This document shows positions 17,934 through 26,585 of a DNA stretch of 64,000 nt, piece by piece; the stretch's first letter is position 1, and the number at the start of each line of letters is the position of its first letter. Location: the NCBI GenBank assembly GCA_016715625.1, contig JADJZU010000046.1:52894-116893 (forward strand), in the 5' to 3' direction. A model generated the notes under the pieces. The model saw only the letters and a list, made by a program, of their open reading frames with translations. It did no database searches and was not told the origin of the DNA. A program made the position numbers and the translations under genes. Origin of the DNA: Bacteroidota bacterium. Its GTDB lineage: Bacteria; Bacteroidota; Bacteroidia; Chitinophagales; LD1.

Positions 17934-18799
17934 ACCACGAAATAAAAATTGGCGGAGTAACCGAACACTTCAATTTGCCATGGACGCTGGCTGTGGAGCG
18001 AAACAAATTTGCCGAAAGCGGGGTGGATTTAAAATGGGAATTCTTTCCGGGCGGCACGGGCGTAATGACCGAAGCCCTGCGCACCGGACAACTCGACCTT
18101 GCCATTCTGCTCACCGAGGGTTTTATTTCCGCAGCATCATCCGGGTTGCAAGCCAAAATCGTGAAGGAGTACATTACCTCACCGCTTGGCTGGGGTATTT
18201 TTACAGGTGTGCACTCTGCTTTTTATTCCATTTACAACCGAAGGCCCAAAAAATATGCGATTAGTAAACTGGGGTCCGGTTCGCACCTCATGGCTATGAT
18301 ACATGCCGAACAACGCGGAGAAAAAATAAATGCTGAAGATTTAGTGGAAGTTCGCAGCATGGATGGCGCAGCCGCATCGCTGTCTAAAAATGAAACACAG
18401 ATATTTTATTGGGAAAAATATACCACCCAACCCTGGTTGACGAATAACACGCTCCGTATGATTGGCGAGTTTAGCGCTCCCTGGAGCGGATTTCTGCTGG
18501 TCGCCAGCGATGAGGCACTCCGGCACAAAGCAGCAGCCATCCAGCAAGTGTTGGAAACCATCAACGAAGAGAGTAAAGCATTTGTAGCTTCCAGTGAGTC
18601 TGTTTCCTTATTGACTGAACGCTTTCACATGAGCGCACAAGATGCTGAAACCTGGCTCCACTCCACCGTGTGGAGTGCCGATTTTTCCATTCGCTTATCC
18701 GGATTGGAAAACGCTAAAAATGCGCTGCTCAAAATTGGCAAGGCAACTGCGCAACTCGAAGTAAAAAAACTCTGTAATTCCGGCATGAAACTAATATGA
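17930..18799 (+). CDS. Cytoplasmic substrate-binding-domain protein (PBP2, Ca3427-like)
   Basis: 289 residues with no signal peptide, but the fold pattern of a type 2 periplasmic-binding protein of the SsuA/NMT1 group: IKIGGVTEHFNLPWTLAVERNKFAESGVDL at the start, then FPGGTGVMTEALRTGQLDLAILLTEG. The lack of an export signal and of any ABC permease or ATPase nearby matches the Ca3427-like branch, which occurs as soluble intracellular proteins in bacteria and fungi; the ligand is unknown. Start ATG overlaps the stop of the alpha/beta hydrolase gene, so the two are translationally coupled and probably act on the same compound. Confidence 0.75.
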   Translation: MNHEIKIGGVTEHFNLPWTLAVERNKFAESGVDLKWEFFPGGTGVMTEALRTGQLDLAILLTEGFISAASSGLQAKIVKEYITSPLGWGIFTGVHSAFYSIYNRRPKKYAISKLGSGSHLMAMIHAEQRGEKINAEDLVEVRSMDGAAASLSKNETQIFYWEKYTTQPWLTNNTLRMIGEFSAPWSGFLLVASDEALRHKAAAIQQVLETINEESKAFVASSESVSLLTERFHMSAQDAETWLHSTVWSADFSIRLSGLENAKNALLKIGKATAQLEVKKLCNSGMKLI

Positions 18800-18848
18800 A
18801 CCTGCAGCGGATAAAGATTGTTATCTTCATTTTACATAAACATTAAAC

Positions 18849-19679
18849 ATGAAAAATTTCTTCGCCAGCGTTTTAGCTTGTTGTATCGCATTCCAAATTT
18901 CAGCTCAAGGACTTACTTTTCACAGCTATGAGGCCAAAACAATTATGGGCGACACTATCAACTTGTCGCAGTTTTATGGCAAAAAAGTAATGGTAGTCAA
19001 CACCGCCAGTTTCTGTGGTTTTACCCCACAGTTCGAAGACTTAGAAAATCTCTACCTGCAATACAACCAGAATAATTTTGAGATAATCGGATTCCCTTGC
19101 AACGATTTCAGCAATCAGGACCCGCACAGCGATTCAGTTATTTTAGATTTCTGCACAGACAATTACAACGTCACCTTTCCCATGATGAGCAAAGTGGAAA
19201 TTGTAACAGGCGACACCGCTCCGGTTTATAAATGGCTGCAACGGGGCGATTTGAATGGAGTGTCTAATGCACAAGTAAGTTGGAATTTCAATAAGTTTTT
19301 GATTGATGAGGCCGGACATTGGGTGCGCCACTTTGGTAGTGCAACATTACCTGGCGATACGGCTATTACCAACTGGATTCTTTCTCCAAGTGTTATTTCG
19401 GGCATTGCTAAAAATGAATCTGCCAACCTGTTCCAACTCACCTCCGGCAATATCATTTCCTCCTCTTTAGAAATTAGCCTGCCGAAAAACCAGGGAAATA
19501 AAATAACCGTTCAATTGTTTGGGATAGATGGTCGACAAATCTCTGAACTATTCATCGGTCTCCCCACCGACCCAATGAATATTTCGTACGATGCACAAGT
19601 TTTGCCCAATGGCATATACCTCTTGAAAGCATCCTCCGGTTTTGCATCACAGGTAGAAAGAGTGGTGATTCAGCACTAA
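18849..19679 (+). CDS. Exported glutathione peroxidase-like protein with T9SS sorting domain
   Basis: 276 residues. A signal peptide (1-20) precedes a thioredoxin-fold glutathione peroxidase domain (about 22-180). It has NTASFCGFTPQF with the peroxidatic Cys at 56, the second conserved motif IIGFPCNDFSNQDP and a tryptophan motif VSWNFNKFLID. The cysteine rather than selenocysteine form usually takes electrons from thioredoxin. Residues about 195-276 form an extra domain (FGIDGRQISELF...LPNGIYLLKASSGFASQVERVVIQ), the pattern of the type A T9SS sorting domain. The enzyme is therefore predicted to cross the outer membrane and act on or outside the cell surface against peroxides. It ends one base from the stop of ligA on the other strand. 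Confidence 0.85.
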   Translation: MKNFFASVLACCIAFQISAQGLTFHSYEAKTIMGDTINLSQFYGKKVMVVNTASFCGFTPQFEDLENLYLQYNQNNFEIIGFPCNDFSNQDPHSDSVILDFCTDNYNVTFPMMSKVEIVTGDTAPVYKWLQRGDLNGVSNAQVSWNFNKFLIDEAGHWVRHFGSATLPGDTAITNWILSPSVISGIAKNESANLFQLTSGNIISSSLEISLPKNQGNKITVQLFGIDGRQISELFIGLPTDPMNISYDAQVLPNGIYLLKASSGFASQVERVVIQH

Positions 19680-21775
19680 TTACTCCAGCATTTTCAAAAA
19701 TTCATCTTCGCTTAACACCACGATGGAAGGAATCTTTTGCGCTTTGGTGAGTTTGCTGCCCGCATCTTCACCTACTACCAGATAGTTCAGATTGGCGGAA
19801 ACGCTGCTCAGCAGTTTGCCTCCGTTTTCTTCTACAAGTTGCTTGGCGCGGTCGCGGGTGAACTGTTGCAGTGTGCCGGTGAATAGAAATGTTTTCCCTT
19901 CCAGCTTATTGTTTTTAGATAGCGAATCTTCGGGGCGGTTGATGGTGTTTACGCCAGCGCGCTTCAACTCTTGCAGCAGGTGCATGTTTCCTTCATTACT
20001 AAAAAACACCACAATGCTTTGCGCCACCTTAGGACCTATGCCTTCAATATTGGTGAGCTGCTCCACACTCATTTTCTCTAAATCAAAAATACTTTGTATG
20101 TGCGTGGAAATATCTTTGGAAGTAGTAACGCCTACGTGCCGTATGCCCAGCGCATTCAGCAAACGCCACAGCGGTCGGTTCTTCGAGCCTTCAATGCCCG
20201 CCTTCAGGTTGTTCACCGATTTTTCCTTCCATCCTTCCAGCCCCAGAATTTCGTCATAAGGCAGGCGATACAAGTCTTCGATAGTTTTAACAAAGCCGCG
20301 CTGAATAAACTCTACCACCGTTTCACGGCCGCAGCCGTCAATATCCATGGCATCCTTACTTACAAAGTGAATGGCGCGCTCTTCGGTTTGTGCAGGGCAA
20401 TCGGCATTATCGCAGCGCCACACCGCTTCTTCTTCTGGCTTTACCAAAGCAGCCTGACATGAAGGGCAGTTACGTGGAAACTCAATCGGGGTTTCGTGGC
20501 CGCTTCGCAAATCGGGTACCACGCCTACTATGTAAGGGATCACCTCACCGGCACGCTCCACAATAACGGTATCGTTAATGTGAATGTCTTTCTCCAAAAT
20601 AAAATCTTCGTTGTGCAGCGAAATGGAAGAGATAGTAACACCCGCCAGCGGTACCGGTTCTATTTTTGCCACGGGTGTAACGGCTCCGGTGCGGCCTACC
20701 TGAAATTCCACTTTCAATAACTTGCTGTGCGCTTGCTTAGCCGCAAACTTATATGCAATAGCCCACCTCGGATGGTGCGTGGTGCTGCCGCATTGCTGCT
20801 GTTGTCGCAGCGAGTTTACCTTCACCACCATGCCATCGGTATCTATTGTAAAGGTGTGGCGCTTGGTATCCCACAGTTGTATAAACTCATGCACCTCCTC
20901 TATGCTGCGGCACACTTTCATTTCGTGCACAGGCGTCTTAAAGCCACAGGCATACAATATTTCTATGCAATGAAAATGTGATTCTAATTTGCCGGACAAA
21001 AGATTGTTGCCATTTGCATCTTCGGCCAGACTGATATGATAGAGTATAGCTTCGAGATTGCGCGCGCGATTCGTTAGGGTCCTTAAACGCAAGGGCCGGA
21101 GGCGGTATTGCGTGCATTTTGAAAAACCTTTTCGCCTTTAGCTTTACGCTCCTCATTCATTTTCTCAAATACATGGCGCTGAATAATGACCTCTCCGCGT
21201 ATTTCTATTTTAAAAATACCGTGTTTAGAGAACGGTGCCCGAAGCGGAATAGAAGCAAGCGCTTTGGCATTATTGGTTATTTCATCACCCTCTGTGCCAT
21301 CGCCCCGAGTGGCGGCACGCACCAATAAATCGTTTTCATAAACGAGGGCAATACTGCTGCCGTCAAACTTCGGTTCTACACAATACTCAGGCTGGGGGCT
21401 GCCGGTCAGTTCTTTAACCTTGCGGTCAAAATCATTCAGGTCGGCTTCGTCATAACTATTTTCCAGCGAGAGCATGGATACCAGATGCTTCACGGTTTCA
21501 AACTCGCTGGTTAAGCCGCGGGCCACTCGCTGGGTGGGAGAATCGGAAGTGATAAGTGTTGGGTTTTGAGTTTCGAGCTGTTTTAGTTCTGCAAACAACA
21601 TATCGTAATAGTAATCGGTAATAACTGGTTCACTCAAAACATAGTAGCGCCAATCGTGGTAGTTAATAATGTGGCGAAGTGTTTCTGCCTTTTCCTTTTC
21701 AGAAAATGGATGCTCGCCCTTTACAAGTTGTTGAGTAAGTGTATATAGATGTTGCTGTTCGTCTTTAGAATACAT
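19680..21775 (-). pseudogene. ligA: NAD-dependent DNA ligase LigA, interrupted by frameshifts
   Basis: Two reading frames together make one full-length LigA. The first (from ATG 21775; an upstream ATG at 21853 is less likely) carries the NAD-binding and adenylation region with the catalytic lysine in EPKFDG (about residue 136) and stops just after QNARNTASG. The second (to 19680) holds the rest: OB fold, four-cysteine zinc finger (CPSC...CDNADC), helix-hairpin-helix region and C-terminal BRCT domain (KLEGKTFLFTGTL). Within 21070-21110 the expected motif is scattered over three frames: LRL in one, KDPNESRA in another, RNLEAILYHI back in the first. The breaks fall at a CCC run, an AA run and a CG repeat. 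LigA is essential, so sequencing or assembly error is the likelier cause. LigA seals nicks in replication and repair. Confidence 0.88.
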
Positions 21776-21828
21776 GCCGGCAATTTGCCACAAAGCAATG
21801 AGGCTGCCAAACCTGGGTTGATAGAAAT

Positions 21829-21860
21829 AAAAAAACGGAAGCCGCTTGCGCAAACCTCCG
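21829..21860 (-). terminator. Possible terminator of the paired lipoprotein genes
   Basis: On the minus strand an imperfect stem CGGAGG/CTTCCG encloses a smaller TTGCGCAA palindrome and is followed by a seven-T run. It lies about 40 bp past the stop of the lipoprotein gene and upstream of the likely ligA start. Confidence 0.4.
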
Positions 21861-21897
21861 CCTTTAGCAATAAAAAGCCGTATAAGCCGAAGCGACC

Positions 21898-22368
21898 CTA
21901 GTTGTATTTGTTCACATAAAATGAACCATTAGTAATGCGAACGGTATCGGTAGTATTTACCGGATTTACGCCCACAAAACTAAAAGTGCCTTCAGTGTAC
22001 TTATCATTATTGTCCCCTTCCTTGCGGCCGGTAATTTTCCACTCTCCCGCCACCGGGTAATAGCGGGTAGCCGTGTTATCTTTTGAATAGAATGATTGTG
22101 TAGGCACGGTATCGAACACTACAGTTTGCCCCACTTTAGCAAGGTCCAGCACCAGCATTACCTGATGATTACTGCCATCGCTGGCCAGCATGTCTACTAC
22201 CAGTTCGTTATAATTTGCAATATTAAAACTGGCTCCAACGGTATTTTCATCCCCGATAACGCGAACACCGTTTACATCAAATGAGGCCTTGTGCTTTTTC
22301 AGCATTTCTTTAGAGCAGGAAGTAGTTACCATAGCTGCCAGCAAAGCCATCCAGAATACTTTATTCAT
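21898..22368 (-). CDS. Small lipoprotein, paralogue of its neighbour
   Basis: 156 residues with a lipoprotein signal (VTTSC, Cys at about 18). The mature protein shares layout and motifs with the product of 22378-22842: KKHKASFDVNGVRVIGDENTV against KKHEARFKVNGTEYTCDENSI, GEWKITGRKEGD against GTWEITSHKEGN, and a shared ending DTVRITNGSFYVN against DTFNITDGYFYVN. It is a predicted beta-sandwich of the kind many Bacteroidota lipoproteins have (DUF6252-like). Function unknown. Nine bases separate the two genes, so this is a tandem duplication in one operon. Confidence 0.75.
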   Translation of the reverse strand: MNKVFWMALLAAMVTTSCSKEMLKKHKASFDVNGVRVIGDENTVGASFNIANYNELVVDMLASDGSNHQVMLVLDLAKVGQTVVFDTVPTQSFYSKDNTATRYYPVAGEWKITGRKEGDNNDKYTEGTFSFVGVNPVNTTDTVRITNGSFYVNKYN

Positions 22369-22377
22369 AGTTTTGAA

Positions 22378-22842
22378 TTAGTAGTTGTTTACGTAAAAAT
22401 ATCCGTCTGTAATGTTGAAGGTATCGGTCGGATTCATCGGATCGAAAACGACCATAGCAAAGTTACCCTCGGTGTGGCGTGTAGCCGGATTACCTTCTTT
22501 ATGGCTGGTAATTTCCCAAGTTCCAAGTTTGGGTATATACTGTGTGGCACCTGAATGAAGATAATAAAAACCCTCTTGTGCCGAATCAATGGGCACCACT
22601 TGGTTTAGGTCGTAAAAATCTACGATAAAGGTGGGTGCAAAAGTTTGGCTACTACCACCTATGCAGGTTACTTGCAAACGCTGTGCACCGCTACCGTAGT
22701 AGCTCGTGCTGATGGAGTTTTCGTCACAGGTATATTCTGTGCCGTTTACTTTAAAGCGGGCTTCATGTTTTTTGGTAAAACCTTTTTTACAAGACGTTGT
22801 AAGTACGCTGGCTACTATAGCCAGAAAGAGAATTTTTTTCAT
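22378..22842 (-). CDS. Small lipoprotein, first of a tandem pair
   Basis: 154 residues from the ATG at 22842 (an upstream in-frame start at 22908 would put 22 residues before the lipoprotein signal and is unlikely). Lipobox LTTSC, Cys at about 18. Paralogous to the next gene (21898-22368), with conserved KKHEARFKVNG, EITSHKEG and FNITDGYFYVN. Two extra cysteines in the mature part (CDENS and VTCIGG) are absent from the partner. Unknown function, envelope-anchored. Confidence 0.75.
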   Translation of the reverse strand: MKKILFLAIVASVLTTSCKKGFTKKHEARFKVNGTEYTCDENSISTSYYGSGAQRLQVTCIGGSSQTFAPTFIVDFYDLNQVVPIDSAQEGFYYLHSGATQYIPKLGTWEITSHKEGNPATRHTEGNFAMVVFDPMNPTDTFNITDGYFYVNNY

Positions 22843-22942
22843 TGCTAAATGATTTTGTTGTGAATTAATGCGACAAGAATAGCTACTATACAAAGCAACA
22901 GCCCTCAATTAGTAAGAATGATTCAAATTGGGGCAAACCTAC

Positions 22943-24316
22943 TTACAGCAACTGATTAAAGACTTGGTACATGCCTCCCTTAAGGGGTATCTCCTTTACA
23001 GCATTATTCGCCTTATAGGCAGGATGGGTTCGCTGCTTTGCCAACAGAAATACGAATTGAAATAAACTCCTGTAGTATTCCGTTTGCTCATTGCGATTCT
23101 CTTTTCGGTTAAGAAATTTCACGTTTTTGCCGGCTATTTGCTGAGCAGTTGCAAAATCGCCCATCGCATAGAAATACAGTGTTTCGCAGGTTCTAATTAA
23201 CACCTGACCCATTCGCGAAAGTTCATTTTTCTTGTAGGCTTGCATCTGCTGTAAGTAAACAAAGGCCTTTTCAAACTTACCGGTGTGCAACTGCAACATC
23301 AAAACATTAAGCAACACATCAAACTGTAACGAACGATTGACTCCTGACTGTAAATACTTGTCTAGAAAGTGGTGAAACAAGTGCTCCGCTTGCTTATGAT
23401 TTTTGTTGATGAGACAAAGGTTTAAATAACACCCCGCCTGGTAAGCACGACTTTCTGTCTTTGCTTCAGCCCGGCTATAGGCTTTCGCATAATAACTTTC
23501 TGCTTTTTTAAAATCCTGTGCTTCAATGTATCCAAAGCCAAGCTCACAGTAGATACGAAACGCATAAGCCGCGCGTGTGTCCGCATCAATTTCCTTTAAT
23601 AAATGTGCGCAGCGCAACAGAGCATCAATAAATTCACTTGCTTCACTGCCGTAATACTTAATGTAGCTGCTATACGTAAAATAATAATGAAACCAGGCCA
23701 ATGGAGTGCCCGAGAGCCTGAGCTTCTTCTCCCACACTTTTAAAACTGAAAATGCTTTAGGCCTAAAACCTTCTTCATTACCCGCCACACTTTGTGCCAG
23801 CATATCAGACTGATGAAGGCCGAGCGCTACATACACCTCATCGGTCATTTTTCTTTTAACACCAAGCGACTGTAAATACTTTTTCCCATACAAGCCGGTC
23901 AACTTGGAGTTGTAATGCGGATGAAACATGCCGCGCAGCGATTCGAATGCCGCTAAATAAAAACGAGTATGTTGCTGCTTGTCTTTTGATTTCAAGACCG
24001 TGCGCTCCATTATTTTTATCTCATGCAAAAGAAGTTGGCTTAAACCCTTTCGTAGAATACTTCGGAGCGAAAGCAAATAATCGCCACCATATAATTGTCG
24101 GATTATTTTGTCGAGGAGAATCGAGTTTATTTTGTCGAAATGCGCTGGTGAGATCCCTAAGGCCATTGGCAGTTTCAGTTCGTTGAAGTTTTTCGAAGTT
24201 GCATATCGAACAAACGCATCACGCACCAACTCCTCTTTGCCAACCAAATCAAGTGAACGAAACTGTGCCCACTCCTTATCGTCAAAGGTTTTTATAAAGT
24301 CTGAGAGGTAACTCAT
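22943..24316 (-). CDS. Unknown helical-repeat cytoplasmic protein
   Basis: 457 residues, no signal peptide, predicted all-helical. After a short N-terminal module (FIKTFDDKEWAQFRSLDL...YATSKNFNELKL) the protein consists of TPR-like helix pairs, for example CELGFGYIEAQDFKKAESYYAKAYSRAEAKTE cut over two helices at about 265-300, and MQLHTGKFEKAFVYLQQM. I do not recognise a named family. Size and layout are like those of the protein at 8268-9749, and the two may be distant paralogues. It stands between paired lipoprotein genes and the pterin dehydratase gene, with no clear operon partner. Confidence 0.75.
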   Translation of the reverse strand: MSYLSDFIKTFDDKEWAQFRSLDLVGKEELVRDAFVRYATSKNFNELKLPMALGISPAHFDKINSILLDKIIRQLYGGDYLLSLRSILRKGLSQLLLHEIKIMERTVLKSKDKQQHTRFYLAAFESLRGMFHPHYNSKLTGLYGKKYLQSLGVKRKMTDEVYVALGLHQSDMLAQSVAGNEEGFRPKAFSVLKVWEKKLRLSGTPLAWFHYYFTYSSYIKYYGSEASEFIDALLRCAHLLKEIDADTRAAYAFRIYCELGFGYIEAQDFKKAESYYAKAYSRAEAKTESRAYQAGCYLNLCLINKNHKQAEHLFHHFLDKYLQSGVNRSLQFDVLLNVLMLQLHTGKFEKAFVYLQQMQAYKKNELSRMGQVLIRTCETLYFYAMGDFATAQQIAGKNVKFLNRKENRNEQTEYYRSLFQFVFLLAKQRTHPAYKANNAVKEIPLKGGMYQVFNQLL

Positions 24317-24421
24317 GAAACAGGGAAATGAAATTCAACAATAACCAATAAGCTTCATTTGAAAAAAACGCTAATCAACGCGGTGTTCAACTCTTGAATG
24401 AGCAAAACCAGTATCAACTCT

Positions 24422-24655
24422 TCATGACACCAACTTATCAATTTCTGTAGCCAGTTGTCGATCCTTATCCGTAATGATGTTACCCGCGCTGTGCGTTCGC
24501 AATCTAATTTCTACTTTATTCCACACATTACTCCACTCCGGATGGTGGTCCATCTTTTCGGCCAAAAAAGCAACACGAGTCATAAAGGCAAAAGCTTCCG
24601 AAAAATTGGCAAAAGCAAAGGTTCGTTGGAGTGCATTGTTTTCTTCTTTCCACAT
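24422..24655 (-). CDS. phhB: 4a-hydroxytetrahydrobiopterin dehydratase (pterin carbinolamine dehydratase)
   Basis: 77 residues from the ATG at 24655; the reading frame is open further upstream but there it runs through the terminator hairpin at 24669-24698. The motif EKMDHHPEWSNVWNKVEIRLRTHSAG carries the three family histidines (HH...H) in cut form, and ends in LATEIDKL as usual. The enzyme dehydrates 4a-hydroxytetrahydrobiopterin during recycling of the cofactor of aromatic amino acid hydroxylases. No hydroxylase gene is in the window. A short homotetramer-forming protein; length is slightly less than the usual 95-105 residues because the N-terminal strand is short. Confidence 0.85.
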   Translation of the reverse strand: MWKEENNALQRTFAFANFSEAFAFMTRVAFLAEKMDHHPEWSNVWNKVEIRLRTHSAGNIITDKDRQLATEIDKLVS

Positions 24656-24668
24656 AGCATGAAATTGA

Positions 24669-24698
24669 AAAAGCCCCTCCGGAGCCGGAGGGGCTTTT
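24669..24698 (-). terminator. Strong terminator after the M42 peptidase gene
   Basis: A 14-bp perfect stem AAAAGCCCCTCCGG/CCGGAGGGGCTTTT around a 2-nt centre, followed on the minus strand by more T. It separates the M42 peptidase gene (stop at 24706) from the pterin dehydratase gene. Confidence 0.85.
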
Positions 24699-24705
24699 AG
24701 TCTGT

Positions 24706-25758
24706 TTATCTGAAACTCCAGTCGTATGTATGGAGATTGCGCAAGCAAAGTTTGAGCAAATCAATATTGCCTTTAATATCTTCTTTATGAGCCATTTCAA
24801 TAACGGAGTGAATATGGCGGGTGGGAATAGAAACCGCTCCTGCAATGGTGCCATAAGTAGCCATGCGCTGCATGCCTGCGGTATCGGTACCTCCGGCAGG
24901 CAGCAACTCCGGCTGCCATTTAATTTTTGCGGCATCGGCCTGTTCTTTCATAAACTTCACCATACGATAGTCGCAAATGGCAGAAGAATCCATTATTTTA
25001 ATGGCCACACCCTCCCCCAATTTAGTGACACATTCTTCCGGTTTAGCACCGGGTGTGTCGAAGGCAATAGTGGTATCAATACAAAAACTAAACTCTGCAT
25101 TGATGTGGTGAGCAGCTACCTGCGCACCACGAATACCCACTTCCTCCTGAACGGTGAATACACCATAAAAGTCAAAAGGAATCTCTATGTCTTTGAGTTC
25201 GCGCAATGTTTCAATTAAAATAAAAACAGCTACCCGGTTATCAATGCTCTTACAATTGACACAGTCGCCCATTTCAATCAGTTCGCGTTCGCGCGTAACC
25301 ACATTCCCCACTTGCACTATTTTTACGACCTCGTCCTTTTTCATTCCAAGGTCAATAAAATAATCGTTCAGCGAGAGGTTTTTACCGCGTTCCTCGGCAG
25401 TCATTAAGTGTATCGGTTTTGAACCCATTACACCGATTACATCTTTTTTGCCATGTACCACTACTCGCTGCGAGGTAAGTGTTTTGGGGTCGAAGCCTCC
25501 CAAGGGATGAAAGCGCAAAAATCCGTTGTCATCAATATGATGAACAATGAACCCGATTTCGTCCATGTGGGCTGCGGCCATCACTTTTTTATCGCTGCTC
25601 TTGCCTTTTTTAACGGCAACCAGATTGCCCATGTTGTCTACGGATATATCATCGGCAATGCCAGTGAGTTCGCGTGTAATTAACTCACGCACTTTTTGTT
25701 CGTGGCCGGGAACTCCGGGCACTTCACAGATTTCTTTTAAAAGAGCAACGTTGATCAT
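24706..25758 (-). CDS. M42 family metallopeptidase (glutamyl aminopeptidase-like)
   Basis: 350 residues, the usual length. Dinuclear metal site residues are all visible: AAHMDEIG (His64), KSIDNRV (Asp), the catalytic and ligand glutamates in VQEEVG, CIDTT (Asp) and TRHIHS (His near 325). M42 enzymes form large tetrahedral dodecamers that trim peptides in the cytoplasm; there is no signal peptide here. It follows the broken T9SS gene by 51 bp and may be the last gene of a transcript that begins with 28013-28483 and pyk, ending at the terminator at 24669-24698. Confidence 0.9.
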   Translation of the reverse strand: MINVALLKEICEVPGVPGHEQKVRELITRELTGIADDISVDNMGNLVAVKKGKSSDKKVMAAAHMDEIGFIVHHIDDNGFLRFHPLGGFDPKTLTSQRVVVHGKKDVIGVMGSKPIHLMTAEERGKNLSLNDYFIDLGMKKDEVVKIVQVGNVVTRERELIEMGDCVNCKSIDNRVAVFILIETLRELKDIEIPFDFYGVFTVQEEVGIRGAQVAAHHINAEFSFCIDTTIAFDTPGAKPEECVTKLGEGVAIKIMDSSAICDYRMVKFMKEQADAAKIKWQPELLPAGGTDTAGMQRMATYGTIAGAVSIPTRHIHSVIEMAHKEDIKGNIDLLKLCLRNLHTYDWSFR

Positions 25759-25809
25759 ACTTGGTTTAAGATTTTATTTTTTGAAATATAGTAAGTAGGG
25801 TAGGAGGGG

Positions 25810-26552
25810 TTACAGCAATGCAATTTTTCGCACTACATCGCCTGCACCTGTTTTGATGTGAACAAGGTACATACCACTGGCAAATCCGGTTAAATCCAAC
25901 ATCATGTTTTTCTTTCCGATACCGGATTTTTTTTCCAGCACGATGGTGGTTCCTGATACATCGGTTACCTGCACACTGTGCACCGTAGCCTTCATATTTT
26001 TCCAATCCACATAAAATACTCCATGGCCCGGGTTAGGATATACCTCCACAAACTCTAGCGCTCTGTTGGGGCGAATGGATGATGGCGCTTCGGTACAAGA
26101 CTCTCCGGCATTTTTTACCGTAAAAGTGTAAGTGGTGGGAGGCCCTCCAAAACCTTCAATTTGAGCCAATGTAAAATTACCGGCACTCGAGCTGATGGTT
26201 CCGCTAAAAGTTACGTTGTAAAAACCAGCCGTGTCGGTGGTAGTGCCGGCTATGCAAATTGCTCCGTGCTCATCAGCTTGTATCTGGCAATTTTGCGGAG
26301 CACAGGAATAGGTAATGCCATTGGGTAAGCCGGATATACCGGTAATTTTTGCCCAAAAAACCTGATAGCCAAAAATGTATCGGGCACATAAAAATAGGAG
26401 GTAAAGTAATAGGGTTCCGATTGAATAATGCATGGAATGCTATCCTGTGTAATGCTGAACAGATTAAAATCGGTAGTATCGGGCTGACAGGTTTGAGCCG
26501 AAGCAAAGACAGAAAAGAAGAGCGAAAAAAAGCAGAGAAAAGATGTTTTCAT
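25810..26552 (-). pseudogene. T9SS cargo protein, frameshifted
   Basis: Two frames make one secreted protein. The first (from ATG 26552) gives a signal peptide ending FASAQ and continues to YFYVPDTF. The second resumes as GYQVFWAKITGISGLPNG and runs to 25810, with Ig-like segments and a C-terminal type A T9SS sorting domain (VEVYPNPGHGVFYVDW ... SGMYLVHIKTGAGDVVRKIALL). Adding one base to the run of five A at 26371-26375 (plus strand) joins the frames exactly. The change is in a homopolymer, so a sequencing error is as likely as true decay. Restored length would be about 247 residues. Function of the cargo unknown. Confidence 0.75.
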
Positions 26553-26585
26553 GAATATAGTTTTGCGGTGAATTTATAAATCTGA

